This document shows, piece by piece, positions 1 to 10,218 of a stretch of 64,000 nucleotides of DNA; within the stretch, counting starts at the first letter, position 1; every line of letters starts with the position of its first letter. The notes under the pieces were generated by a model. The model was not told the DNA's origin and did not search any database. It saw nothing but the letters and a program-made list of their open reading frames with translations. Made by a program: the position numbers and the translations under genes. The DNA lies in NCBI GenBank assembly GCA_026075535.2, contig AP026549.1, positions 5,394,001 to 5,458,000 of the forward strand. The letters are read 5' to 3'. This DNA is from Tricholoma matsutake (Eukaryota > Basidiomycota > Agaricomycetes > Agaricales > Tricholomataceae).

Positions 1-10
1 AACTGGATCC

Positions 11-990
11 CTACACTACCTCTGCTTCTCCCTCTCTGTCTTTGTCACCCTCTCCCCCAACCTCGCCCTCTTCTCCACCCTCATCCTTCTCTCCACCCTC
101 CTCATCGCTCTCCTCCTTGTCATCCGCCCGCCTTTTCTCCAGATATCTCTGGAAGGCCTCCCAGTCATCTCCGGATTTTTGGATCCCACGTCTTTCCCGC
201 TGGGACTCTCGCACCGCCCGCTCCAGCTCTTTGTCACCCTCATCGCTCTCCTCGCCAGCACTCTCTTCCTCCACCCACTTGGGGTCCAAAGCATCCCAGA
301 TCTCCCCCATCAACTCTCACACCGCGTTGGCCACCTCAGCGAACCCCTTCCTTATCAACTTCATCATTTGTTGCATTACTTCCGGGTTTTCCCCGGTTGC
401 CCCCATCATTCCTGCCATTTTTGCCGCAGGGGCTTCCTGCCCCTCCCACACTACCTCCTCACACTTATGTTTGACGTGCATGCAGTTGTCACACACGCAT
501 CCCTTCGCACCCATCTTGAAACATGAGACCTTTTGATATTTGCATCTAGGCCACTTGTCAGTAAGAGAACACTGAGAAGGAAAATGATTATGCACCTTTT
601 GCAGGGCAACGTGGCCTGCACCCACACCGGACTCTCTGACTCCTCCGACCCCACTCGCGCCTTCGACTTGGTGACTTTCTTTTTCTTGGGGGACTTGCTC
701 CCCTCGGCCTCATCCTCCAAACCTGTGGCCATAGCCGCCCGCTTCTTCTCCGCTTGTCTTGCGGCCGATGCCTCCTTTTTCCGCACCTCTGCCTGATGCG
801 CCTCCTCAGCCTTTGCAGCCTCCTCTGCTGCCTTCTGTGCCTCCTGCACCCGGTGTTCCTCCTCCCTCGCTGCTTCCTCCAGCTCCTTCATCTCCCGTTC
901 CATCTGCTCCTTCATCGCCCGCTCCCTCTGTTCGTGTTGAGCCCTCATCGCAGCCAATTTGATCTGCGCGGATACTGCTGGAGGGGACAT
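11..990 (-). pseudogene. Antisense accessory gene of the gypsy family, long copy
   Basis: Read opposite to the element. It starts at ATG 988-990 with the residues MSPPAVS and runs through an acidic/basic coiled coil rich in Glu, Lys and Ala (about residues 10-85), a Lys-rich patch (KSPKKKK), then a Cys-rich segment with CKRC, C-V-C-D-N-C and H-K-C spacings that resembles a small zinc-binding knuckle, and ends in a long Glu/Asp/Gly tail with stop at 11-13. The frame is broken twice: a +1/-1 shift near 600-625 between the coiled coil and the Cys-rich part, and a TGA at 317-319 where the same frame continues on both sides. The function is unknown. The layout (coiled coil, basic patch, Cys cluster, acidic tail) suggests a nucleic-acid-binding protein, which is inference. 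The same N-terminus occurs in the second copy at 3976. Confidence 0.6.
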
Positions 991-1112
991 AACTGATAGT
1001 TGATGGGGGAAGGAAAGAGCGTGAAAATTTTTTCAACCAATTACCGCATTCAGAAATTCAACCAACTTCCTCATTCGGACTCAAACCCTCACATGCCTCA
1101 TAGGCTCGGCAC

Positions 1113-1126
1113 TAAGGGGGAAATAC
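1113..1126 (+). promoter_or_regulatory. Polypurine tract of the second gypsy copy
   Basis: AAGGGGGAAATAC lies directly before the LTR start TGTCAAGAAC, the expected position of the plus-strand primer for reverse transcription. The identical tract adjoins the 3' LTR of the complete copy. Confidence 0.75.
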
Positions 1127-1835
1127 TGTCAAGAACTGTTCCTCGCCCGATCGGAACCCGCATCCATCCAACTCTTTCCCGCATGTCAAACATGACTTTT
1201 GCCTATGCCTCCCAATTTCGTTCCCGGCCGCCTTGCACTGCCCACACTGCTGTGCACCAGGCCGCCTTGTACAGCATCCATGGCTGCCTTCCCAAGGCTG
1301 CCGTCTCTATTGCAAATTTGACTACGGATTCCTGTGCAGCTCCCACTAGATAATTTATCTACGCAGTCAAGACACTGCCGCAGTCTTTGTTCCTGTTCCA
1401 CATTATTCCAGACTACAGTATTTAAGCTTAGTTAGTTTTGCCTTGTATTCCTCAGTTTGTATATCAACATAGACTCGACTTTAATCTGCCAATCAAAAAC
1501 CTCCTTCTACTCCAAACCCCAGTTCTCTAAGAGTCTGAACTCTGTTCGACTCGACCTCCAGTCTCCCTCTGAAGTTCTAACCTCATCTGAACTTAACCTA
1601 AGTCCCTCCATACTCCTTTCCACATTTACCCACACTTTCCCGTCCCTACCTCCAAACCTCCAACTTGAAATTAGGACACCAGATGAGGTGAAGGGCGCAG
1701 CTTCTTACAAGCTGAAGCCAAGTCCTTTCCATTTCCCCTCCCCGCCAAATCTGCAATGACCTGACAACCTTCCGTAAATAACACCCGCAGTGTCCGATCA
1801 GATTCTGACGAACCCTCTAGGATCAGTTCTTAACA
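1127..1835 (+). repeat. Gypsy-family LTR (709 bp)
   Basis: It begins TGTCAAGAAC and ends GTTCTTAACA, a terminal inverted repeat typical of LTRs. It is the reverse complement of the LTRs at 3132-3837 and 9513-10218 with scattered differences. Confidence 0.9.
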
Positions 1836-3131
1836 GTCTAGCTCACTATGATAAGGGAGCAGGTTCATCAACATGACTAGAGACTTACATGAAGGCAACT
1901 TGACATCTGTATCATGATGGACAGGAGGTAAGAGAATAAGTTGTTCATGCAAGCCATAGAGGAGGGTTATGTGCATCAACTGTGCACGAGAGGTAACATA
2001 CTTGTTGATGTTTGCATAGGGAAACCATTGGCTCCTGATGTTATGGAGGATGTCACCACAATGGTGCTCCATCGGAAATGCCCAATAAGCCCAGACTGGA
2101 CCCATAGCCCTGATACTCAGTGCAATGTGAAGCAGCACATGGATGGTGATGGGACAACAGGCTATGCGCAGTGGATCATTTTGGTAGTATAGACTGTTCA
2201 TCTATCAGACAGCATCCTGCTGGCAACAAGAAACACATACCATTCATACTTCTGTACCCAGCTCTGGAAACCTCTCTCAAGGTCATTAACTTGATCTTGG
2301 GTGATTTTGAATTTGAGGCAGAGTGTTAGCAGTCGAACTAATTCCATGAAGTGCTTGTAGTACCATGGATGCACAAATCGGCCTTTGAGGAGAGTAGGGG
2401 CAATGTATAATGTCCAGATTGAATGAGTTTTGGTGATCATCTGCACCTTCTCTGATGCTATATTCAGAACCCTAGCGCCAAATGCCACAGGGATAGTTTT
2501 TCCTGCCTTCGTGGTGGCCTCTCCAATAGCCTCCCATACCGTCGGTCCCAACACATAGCCTTTGTTGTCATGGGATATTTTTAAACTCTCCAGTCCAGAA
2601 GCAAATCAAGTTGGGAATGAGATTAGCCCATATCAGATGCATGAAATCGTAAGGGAAGGACACAGGAAAAGAGAGGGAACTTAAGGTGCTGAGCAGCGGT
2701 AAACCTTTGACGCCATACTTGGTTGCAAGGCCTTCATAATCCACATTGGTTGATGCATACTAGACTTCCTTTGCTTGCTCCATGAGTGACATGTGATTTC
2801 GTAGTGGAAGCGCACATGGGTCATATTGCTCCTGTGAGCCTGGGAAGCCATCGTGGCACAAAGGAACATAGTGCGTCATCACTCGCAAGGATTGAATGTG
2901 GACTCCTTTGATTGTACACATGCGGCATGGAGAGATTGTGTTGTGGCCCTTCATGCACATAATCATTGAGACAGCCGGTATATCACCAAAGATGATGATC
3001 AGATATGCATGTAAGAGGAAGACAACCTTGGTGATCGCATCAAAAGCAGAAACACCAATCTCAAGCTGCAGAAGTTCCTGGACTAGGGGCCATAAAAATG
3101 AATCGAAATTGCAGGGTTTATTTGGTCTGGG
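1836..3131 (-). pseudogene. Plavaka/CACTA-type (Tnp2-like) transposase, 3' part
   Basis: Reading leftwards from 3131, the frames give a typical fungal Tnp2-like core: FDSFLWPLV, then an MKGHN...CRMC zinc-type motif (about 2900-2960), PLRNH near 2800, and the conserved C-terminal block ACPITIH/LLHIA, GPVWAYWAFPMEHHCG and RSQWFPYANI (1830-2200). These are hallmarks of the transposase family found in many copies in mushroom genomes. The sequence is the direct continuation of the 5' part at 10219-11823; the gypsy element separates them. The gene is cut at 1836 by the other LTR. Frames are interrupted several times, so this copy is probably inactive. Confidence 0.8.
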
Positions 3132-3837
3132 TGTTAAGAACTGATCCTAGAGGCCGCTTCGGAATCCGTCCAGACACTGTGGGTGATGATAGCGGGAGAT
3201 TGTTGGGTCGATGCAGATTCTGCGGGAGGGGGAACGGAAAGGACTTGGCTTCAGCTTGTAAGAAGCTGCGCCCTTCACCTCGTCTGGTGTCCTAATTTCA
3301 AGTCGAGGGTTCAGAGGTAGGAGCAGGGAAGTGCGGGTAAACACAGGGAGGAGTACAGAGGGACTTAGGTTGAGTTCAGATGAGACTAGAACTTTGGAGG
3401 GAGACTAGAGGTTGAGTCGAATGTAGTTCAGACTCTTAGAGGACAGGGGTTGGAGTAGAAGGAGGTTTTAGATTGGCAGGGTAAAGTCGAGTCTATGTTG
3501 ATATACGAACTCCAGAATACAAGGCAAAACTAACTAAGCTTAAATACTGTAGTCCAGAATAATGCGGAACAGGAACGAAGACTGCAGCAGTGTCTCGACT
3601 GTGTAGATAAATTACCTACGGGAGCCGCACAGGAATCCGTAGTCAAATTTGCAATAGAGACGGCAGCCTTGGAAAGGCAGCCGTGGATGCTGTACAAGGC
3701 GGCCTGATGCACAGCAGTGTGGGCAGTGCAAGGCAGCCAGGAACAAAATCGGGAGGCGTAGACAAAAGTCATGTTTGATGTGTGGGAAAGAGTCGGATGG
3801 ATGCGGGTTCTGATCGGGCAAGGAACGGTTCTTGACA
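3132..3837 (-). repeat. Gypsy 3' LTR (706 bp)
   Basis: On the plus strand it starts TGTTAAGAAC and ends GTTCTTGACA. It matches 9513-10218 over its full length; the differences are nearly all transitions, a few percent overall. Confidence 0.92.
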
Positions 3838-3850
3838 GTATTTCCCCCTT
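3838..3850 (-). promoter_or_regulatory. Gypsy polypurine tract
   Basis: On the minus strand it reads AAGGGGGAAATAC immediately 5' of the 3' LTR, as expected for the plus-strand primer. Confidence 0.8.
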
Positions 3851-3975
3851 AGTGCCAAGCCTATGAGGCACGTGAGGGTTTGAGTCCGAATGAGGAAGTT
3901 GGTTGAATTTTCCGAATGCGGTAATTGGTTGAAAAAAAAATTTACGTTCTTTCCTTCCCCCATCAACTATCAATT

Positions 3976-4354
3976 ATGTCCCCTCCAGCAGTATCCATGC
4001 AGATCAAATTGGCCGCGATGAGGGCTCAACATGAACAGAGGGAGCGGGCAATGAAGGAGCAGATGGAACAGGAGATGAAGGAGCTGGAGGAAGCAGCGAG
4101 GGAGGAGGAACGTCGGGCACAGGAGGCGCAGAAGGCAGCAGAGGAGGCTGCAAAGGCTGAGGAGGCGCATCAGGCAGAGGCATGGAAAAAGGAGGCATCG
4201 GCCGCAAAACAAGCAGAGAAGCGGGCGGTTGGAGGAGAGCGACGAGGGTGACGAAGAGGTGGAGGAGGGTGAAGAGAAGGATGAGGGCAGAGACACAGGC
4301 AAAGTTGGGGGAGAGGGAGATGAAGATGGAGAGGGAGAAGCAGAGGTAGTGTAG
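3976..4354 (+). pseudogene. Antisense accessory gene of the gypsy family, deleted copy
   Basis: It starts at ATG 3976 (MSPPAVS) and encodes the same Glu/Lys/Ala-rich coiled coil as the copy at 11-990, with few substitutions over about 75 codons. After AAKQAEK an internal deletion of about 600 bp joins it to the acidic tail, and the frame then ends at TGA 4249-4251; the original tail frame closes at TAG 4352-4354. The deletion joint lies at an 8-bp repeat (GCGGGCGG) that occurs at both ends of the deleted segment in the long copy. The Cys-rich part is lost. It is read toward gag-pol, and its promoter would have to lie in or beside the 3' LTR. Confidence 0.6.
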
Positions 4355-4439
4355 GGATCCAGTTGGATCCAAAAAAAATCTTTTTCTTTGAATTTTGTTT
4401 CTGAGTACAAACCGAGTGAATAAGCAACGTGAATAGCCT

Positions 4440-4790
4440 TTAAGTGGGTAATGGACCAGGTTTTTGCAGGTAGCGGGTGTGAAAATCCGCAAGGAGTTCT
4501 TGGGCATGCTCAAGTTCCGTAACAGGTAGCCAGGAGGTCTCTTCATCGGTTCCCTGGTAACCTTCCCATCGGACGAGGTAGAGAATCTTGCAGCGACGTC
4601 GGTTGTCGACTTTGGAGTCGAGGACTTTGGCGATCTCATATTCGAGCTCATCATCGATGGTGATTGGAGGAGGTGGAGGTTGTACTTGATTTGGAATTGT
4701 GTTCGGGGAGTGTTTCTCTAGTTGAGAGACGTGGAAAACAGGGTGAATGGCCCGCATGTGATCCGGGAGCTGCAGGGTGACTGAGTGCCT
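4440..4790 (-). pseudogene. Gypsy pol C-terminus with chromodomain
   Basis: It begins with the conserved post-integrase motif HPVFHVSQLE and continues into a chromodomain (YEIAKVLDSK...YLVRWEGY...ETSWLP, about 60 residues). Such domains bind modified histone tails and can steer integration to heterochromatin; that role is known for chromoviruses and is inferred here. The aromatic residues Y, W and W of the chromo cage are in place. At least two frameshifts (near 4785 and 4830) separate it from the integrase frame. Confidence 0.85.
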
Positions 4791-5529
4791 GGGCGGGCGA
4801 TGATTTCAAAGGGGCCATGGTGCTTTTTGGAAGTTTCTTGGAAGGACGTGTGGTGCGGATATTTTCTGCAGTGACATAGGCAGAATCACCAATGTTGAAG
4901 TCGGGTGTGGGTGCCCAGTGTTTGTCCGCAGGACCTTGATAATGCTCTTGAGCAGCCGCAAGTTGTTTCCAAAGCTCCTGATGAAGGTCGTCTAAGTCGA
5001 CAATGAACTCGTGGGCACGCTGTGAAGCTAAGTCACGTTCTGGAAAGACGGAAATGTTCAGGTGATAGCCTTTGTTGGCAAAGAAAGGGGATACACCTGT
5101 AGAGGCGGAAGGAGCATTGTTGTAGGCAAATTCGCCCAAGGGTAAGAGGTGAGACCAGTTGTCCTGCTGATAGTTGCAGAAGATCCGGAGGTACTGTTCC
5201 AAGGTCTGATTAAGTCGTTCTGTCTGACCATCACCTTGTGGGTGATAACCGGAAGTGAAGTGGATCCGCATGTCGAGCGCTTTTCCGAGGGAGCAGAAGA
5301 AATGGGAGACAAACTCGGATCCCCGGTCGCAAGTGACATGCGACGGAACGCCATGCTTGGAGAAGACGTGGAGGACGAACAGGTTGGCTAGTTCTTGGGC
5401 TGTGATTTCATTGACAGTTGGGATGAAGATGCCTTGCTTGGTGAGGCGGTCAACAATGACCAGGATAGCAGTGTGACCGTCGGAGTCGGGTAGTTGTTCA
5501 ATGAAGTCCATGGAGATGGAGTTCCAAGG
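4791..5529 (-). pseudogene. Gypsy integrase
   Basis: The HHCC zinc region ends the preceding frame (CKSCTTC near 5610). After a TGA at about 5530, where related elements have Arg in the ERPWNSISMDF motif, the catalytic core runs from MDFIEQLPDSDG with DDE residues in VIVDRLTK, TCDRGSEF and GQTERLNQTLEQ. The core joins element DNA to the host chromosome. The frame is lost after about 4850. Confidence 0.85.
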
Positions 5530-7370
5530 TCATTCCAGAACCGGAAGTTGCTTTAGGAACCCATAGGGCTTGTGTCGGGGTGATTTGGATCGTTTGCAAG
5601 TGGTACAGGATTTGCAGAATTCCTGCACAAAGGTGTGGAGGTTTGGCCAGACATATTCTCTGTGGACAAGCTGCTGGGTTTTGTTTTGTCTGAAGTGGCC
5701 AGAGAGGATGTGTTTGTGTTTGTGCTGAAGGACCTTGAGGCGAAGATCTGCAACATCCGGAACATAAATCCGGTCAAAGTGGCGGAGAAGACCTGCCTTG
5801 TCTATGGTCCAGTTGGGGTCGACAGGTGTCGGAAGATGTGCAGATGATAAAGGGTCAAGGGGTAGGGAGGTGTGGATGTCATGGTAAAGTTTCTCAATAT
5901 CCATGATTACTGCCTGTCGAAGGACAGGTGTGGCAAAATAGGTGGCGTGGAGGGAAGAGGTGAGCTGTTCCTGTGTGAATACAGGTTGGAAGTTGGTTGG
6001 GTTTATGGAGGCGAAGTCGCTATTTCCCCCTTTGTAGTAGATGTCCCAACATCTAGTGAGTGCATCTGGCTTGGTCCCTAGTTTCCCGGGGCAGAAGCGG
6101 ATGATGAGATTGAATTGGGAAAGGTACTCAGACCAACAGGCCTGGCGGCGGGTGAGCAACTTGGTAGTGCTGAAGTACTCCAGATTTTTGTGGTCGGTGA
6201 CCACATCAACCGGGTTTGTGGAACCCTTGAAATACTGCTGCCAGTGTTTGAAAGCTTCGAAAATGGCCAAGAGTTCCTTATCATGGGTGTCATAATTTAG
6301 TTCAGCGGGATTGAAGGAGCAGGAATGAAAAGCGACCGGATGGATTTCTCCATCCACAGTGTAAACCGAAAGGATAGCCGCTAGGGCATAGTTGGAAGCG
6401 TCGGTTTTGAGTACCATCTGTGAGTCAGGTACCCATTGTGTTAAGATGGGGGCGTGGGTGAATTCTTGTTTGAGCTTTTCAAAAGCGTCGTGGCACTTCT
6501 TGTTGAAGTCCCATGGTGCAGATTTCCGCATCAAGCGGGTGAGTGGGATGACAATGTCTGAATAGCCATTAATGAAGTGGCAGTAAAAGTTGCAAAAGCC
6601 TAAGAAGGATTGAATGTCCTTAACTTTCCTAGGCTCGGGCCAGTCAAGCACGGTTTTGACTTTATCCTCGGACATCCACAGTCCATCCGGTGAAAGGATG
6701 AAACCCAAATATTCGATGGTGTCTTTGTGGAACTCACATTTCTGTGGAGAGGCATAAAGTCCATTTTTCCGCAGACAGCGGAGGACTTCTTTGACGTGAG
6801 CCCTGTGTTGGGACTTGTCATCAGAATAGATTAGGATGTCGTCGAGGTATACAATGACACAAACATCCAGCATGTCGCTGAAGATGTTGTTCATAAACTG
6901 CTGGAAAGCTGCGGGTGCATTAGTGAGCCCAAAGGGGACCACCAACCACTCGAAGGATCTGTAGCGGGTGGGGAAAGTAGTTTTCCACTCATCACCATCA
7001 GCGATGCGGACTAGGTGATAAGCGTGCCGCAAGTCTATTTTGGTGAATAAGCGGGCTTTGCAGGGAGAGTCAAGTAGGTCGGAAATGAGAGGAAGTGGGT
7101 AGTGGTCTTTCTTTGTAAGACGGTTAAGTCCTCAGTAGTCGACACAAAGTCGGAGACTACCATCCTTCTTCTTGACGAAGAGAATAGGGGCGCCATGCAG
7201 CAACTTGGATGGGCAGATGAAACCTGAGCGGACGTTTTCGTCAATAAAGACTCATAAGGCTTCTAATTCAGAGGGGGAGAGAGAATACATTCGGCCCGGA
7301 GGCGGAGGAGTATTGTCTTCTGTCTCTATCTTGAGGTCTAAGACCAATGCAGAGGAAGGGTATCCGCTTT
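5530..7370 (-). pseudogene. Gypsy reverse transcriptase and RNase H
   Basis: The intact 500-codon stretch (5530-7032) holds RT motifs including VPFGLTNAPAAFQ, the catalytic VYLDDILIYSDD, LGFILSPDG and an RNase H domain (LKTDASNYA, DKELLAIFEA, TDHKNLEYF). Upstream, the same protein continues to about 7370 through [18 protein letters not shown], but is broken by TGA codons where VDYRGLN and the FIDEN helix need Arg. Together with the TGA at 5530 these are consistent with C-to-T changes at CGA. Confidence 0.88.
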
Positions 7371-8063
7371 AGTCTTATTAAAGACATCAGCAAATTCGTG
7401 ATACTCAGGCGGAATCTCGGAAAGGTCAGAAGAGTTAGCGGAATGGGCGGAGCGGGCGGATAACCCTTCTGGAGCGAAGGTCATCTGAAACGCTACTGCC
7501 CCAGGAAGTTTGCTAGCACGTGCATAAGCAGCAGTGTTGATGAAGGAGATGTCGGGAGGTGTAAACTTAGGAGGAATGGGGGATTCGGAAAGTGTGGAAG
7601 AGTCGAGGATTTCTACCAGAAGATTTGGGGACAAAGGTGACATCAGGGGTGCTGGACCTCTATGATCTGCAGAGCGGACAGCAAGTTGGCTTGAAGACCA
7701 GTCAATCAATGGATTGTATTGCTTCAGCCAGTTATGACCGAGTACGGCAGAACAGGAAGAGTCGAGTGAGGTTACATAAAATGACAAATTGAATACTTCA
7801 CCGGCAGGGAAGGTGACCAGAAGTTTGATGATCTGAGTTATGGTGGAGTTGCAAGTTCCATCAAAGAGTTGTAAACCGATCGGGTTAATGGATTCCATGC
7901 TGAGTTGGTTATTCAACACGAAAGAGGAGTCAAGGAAGCAGTGGGAGGAGCCAGAGTCGATAAGGGTTCGTAAAGGGGCGGAAGATTCAGGGAAGGTTAA
8001 AAGAATGGTTAAGGAGTCAGGGTCGGAAAGAGCAGACGCGTTGAGACAAATGTAGGCAGCCAA
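7338..8063 (-). pseudogene. Gypsy aspartic protease
   Basis: A retropepsin-type domain of about 240 codons, with the catalytic triad LIDSGSSHCF and the downstream VLGHNWLKQYNPLIDW motif that packs against the active site. It would cut the Gag-Pol precursor. A frameshift at the 3' end (about 7365) separates it from the reverse transcriptase, and another near 8064 separates it from the nucleocapsid. Confidence 0.82.
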
Positions 8064-9475
8064 GTGGGTAAGGTCAATGCAACCCCCAGCCCCAATGGCT
8101 GTATCCTGAGGGTTGCAGACTATTTTTCCGAGTCTGCAGAATTGGGAATCACAGTGGATGTGCAGGCTTTTGCGGCTTTAGACTTCAGGCAGTTTCCTGC
8201 TACGTGCCCTTCTTCACCGCAGTAGAGGCAAAGTCTTTCCCGCATGCGACGTTCTCATTCATCCGCAGTAAGTTTGCCATTCTTCCCCAACTTGTCAGAG
8301 ATGGACAACTTGGAAGTGTTCTTTGTCATGGCTGCTGGTTGGAGGAGTTTCCCCAAGGAGAGCTCAACGAGGATTGATTGGTGGACTGGGAGGGACCTTT
8401 GGGGGTGTCCTTCTTGACAGGGTTAGAAGAGTTCCTGGAATTCTTAGTTTTGAACTGGGTTTCATCTTCCTGCATCCAGTAGATATTGTCACAGTCCTGC
8501 AAGGGTGTCGGGTTTACCACCCTGAAGGACTTCTATACAAAGTCGGAGCGGAAGACCGTGGAAATAGTGGTCACGGAGGGCTGCCTCATTCCAGTTGACC
8601 CTAGAAGCTAATTCCCAAAAGTCAACATTATACTTTGTGATGCGACCACTTTTCTTCATTGCTAAATCGGAAAGAGCTTTTTCCGCATCCCTGAGCGGGT
8701 CGTGCGGGCCGAAGTTACTCTCTAGTTTGGCGAGAAAAGCCTCATAATCCCACATCCAGTGTGCGGAATTGGTCGGGTCATTAAGACCGGGCTCAAACCA
8801 GCTGAGAGCTGATCCCTTGAGATAAGAAAGGATAAATATGATCTTTTTCTCATCAGAAGAAAATATGTGCGGACGGTCGCAGAAATGAAGGTTACACGAG
8901 ACTAGGAAGTCTCTAAGTTTCTTTGGGTTGGAGCCATTGAAGGTGTCGGGGTCGCAAACTTTGATTTTCTCGGTCTTGGGTGCATTATTTTGTTGGAGGG
9001 TGTGGATACTCTCTGAGAGGTTGTAAAGAACATCTATGAACCTATCCCCTGGATCAGGGTTTCCCCCCGTGGGAGGTTGATTGTCAGGATCATTGGGATC
9101 GGGGTCACCCCCAGGGCTGTCCGGACCACTAGGGTTGTTGGGTCCACTGGGAGGTCCGTCCTCTAGACCACGATCTTCCAACCCATAGGGTTCAGGCTGG
9201 TTGATGCCCCCTACGTACTCAAGGGGAGTCGTGGGTCGGGGTTCTTCCGGATTTGCAGGAGATTGTTGAGCTTGAGTAGACATGAGGTTTGCACTGATTG
9301 ATGGGGCTCCGAAACTGATTTGTTGGAAAATGTTGGAAGGTCTGGAAGTTACTCCGAATGTTGAGGTGGGTCGTGGGCTAGGAAGTGTGGATCGCTGGAT
9401 TGCAGAGATCCCTGGAATGGTACTGGCGTGCTGAGAGTTTCTGGTTGCACGCTGGCGAATTTTGGTTGGGGTCAT
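8064..9475 (-). pseudogene. Gypsy Gag with CCHC zinc knuckle
   Basis: It starts at ATG 9473-9475 (MTPTKIRQRATRNSQ). Residues about 60-155 are Pro/Gly/Asp rich. The retrotransposon-gag fold follows (DTFNGSNPKKLRDFL...FILSYLKGSALSWFE...). A one-base shift near 8490 moves the frame. The nucleocapsid then carries a CCHC knuckle, CLYCGEEGHVAGNC, at about 8185-8235. A TGA (ADE-stop-ERRM, about 8255) and a TAG (about 8115) interrupt it; both can be explained by single C-to-T changes. Confidence 0.82.
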
Positions 9476-9512
9476 AGGAGAAGAGACGAGTGAAGTGTGA
9501 GTTCATATATAC

Positions 9513-10218
9513 TGTTAAGAACTGATCCTAGCAGCTGCTTCGGAATCCGTCCGGACACTGTGGGTGATGATAGCGGGAGATTGTTGGGTCGATGCAGATT
9601 CTGCGGGAGGGGGAACGGAAAGGACTTGGCTTCAGCTTGTAAGAAGCTGCGCCCTTCACCTCGTCTGGTGTCCTAATTTCAAGTCAAGAGTTTAGAGGTA
9701 GGAGTGGGGAAGTGCGGGTAAACGCGGGGAGGAGTACAGAGGGACTTAGGTTGAGTTCAGATGAGACTAGAACTTTGGAGGGAGACTAGAGGTTGAGTCG
9801 AATGTAGTTCAGACTCTTAGAGGACAGGGGTTGGAGTAGAAGGAGGTTTTAGATTGGCAGGGTAAAGTCGAGTCTATGTTGATATACGAACTCCAGAATA
9901 CAAGGCAAAACTAACTAAGCTTAAATACTGTAGTCCGGAATAATGCGGAACAGGAACAAAGACTGTGGCAGTGTCTCGACTGCATAGATAAATTACCTAC
10001 GGGAGCCGCACAGGAATCCATAGTCAAATTTGCAATAGAGATGGCAGCCTTGGAAAGGCAGCCGTGGATGCTGTACAAGGTGGCCTGATGCACAGCAGCG
10101 TGGGCAGTGCAAGGCGGCCAGGAACGAAATCGGGAGGCATAGACAAAAGTCATGTTTGACGTGTGGGAAAGAGTTGGATGGATGCGGGTTCCGATCAGGC
10201 AAGGAATGGTTCTTGACA
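9513..10218 (-). repeat. Gypsy 5' LTR (706 bp)
   Basis: Full-length partner of 3132-3837, with the same termini (TGTTAAGAAC / GTTCTTGACA in plus-strand reading). It is preceded by body sequence and followed by CCGGG, the right half of the target duplication. Confidence 0.92.

Larger units (their letters stand above)
1..1835 (+). mobile_element. 3' end of a second gypsy-family copy (sense +)
   Basis: This stretch is the reverse complement of the 3' end of the gypsy element at 3132-10218: antisense accessory gene, purine tract, then LTR. The window opens inside the element, so gag-pol of this copy, if present, lies to the left. Its accessory-gene segment is about 600 bp longer than in the other copy. 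It abuts the Plavaka transposase remnant at 1836, and the 5 bp after the LTR (GTCTA) would be one half of its target duplication; the partner is outside the window. Family assignment rests on near-identity to the complete copy. Confidence 0.85.
3132..10218 (-). mobile_element. Ty3/gypsy chromovirus, complete but mutated (7,087 bp)
   Basis: Two 706-bp LTRs flank gag (9475 leftwards), protease, reverse transcriptase/RNase H, integrase and a C-terminal chromodomain, all on the minus strand. The flanking 5 bp are CTGGG (3127-3131) and CCGGG (10219-10223), a target duplication with one C/T transition. The purine tract is at 3838-3850. No TGG-type primer-binding site is visible beside the 5' LTR (9490-9512), so self-priming as in Tf1/sushi elements is possible but unproven. 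Pol contains in-frame TGA stops at four to five Arg positions plus frameshifts, so this copy is defective. It carries an antisense gene between chromodomain and 3' LTR. Confidence 0.9.
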
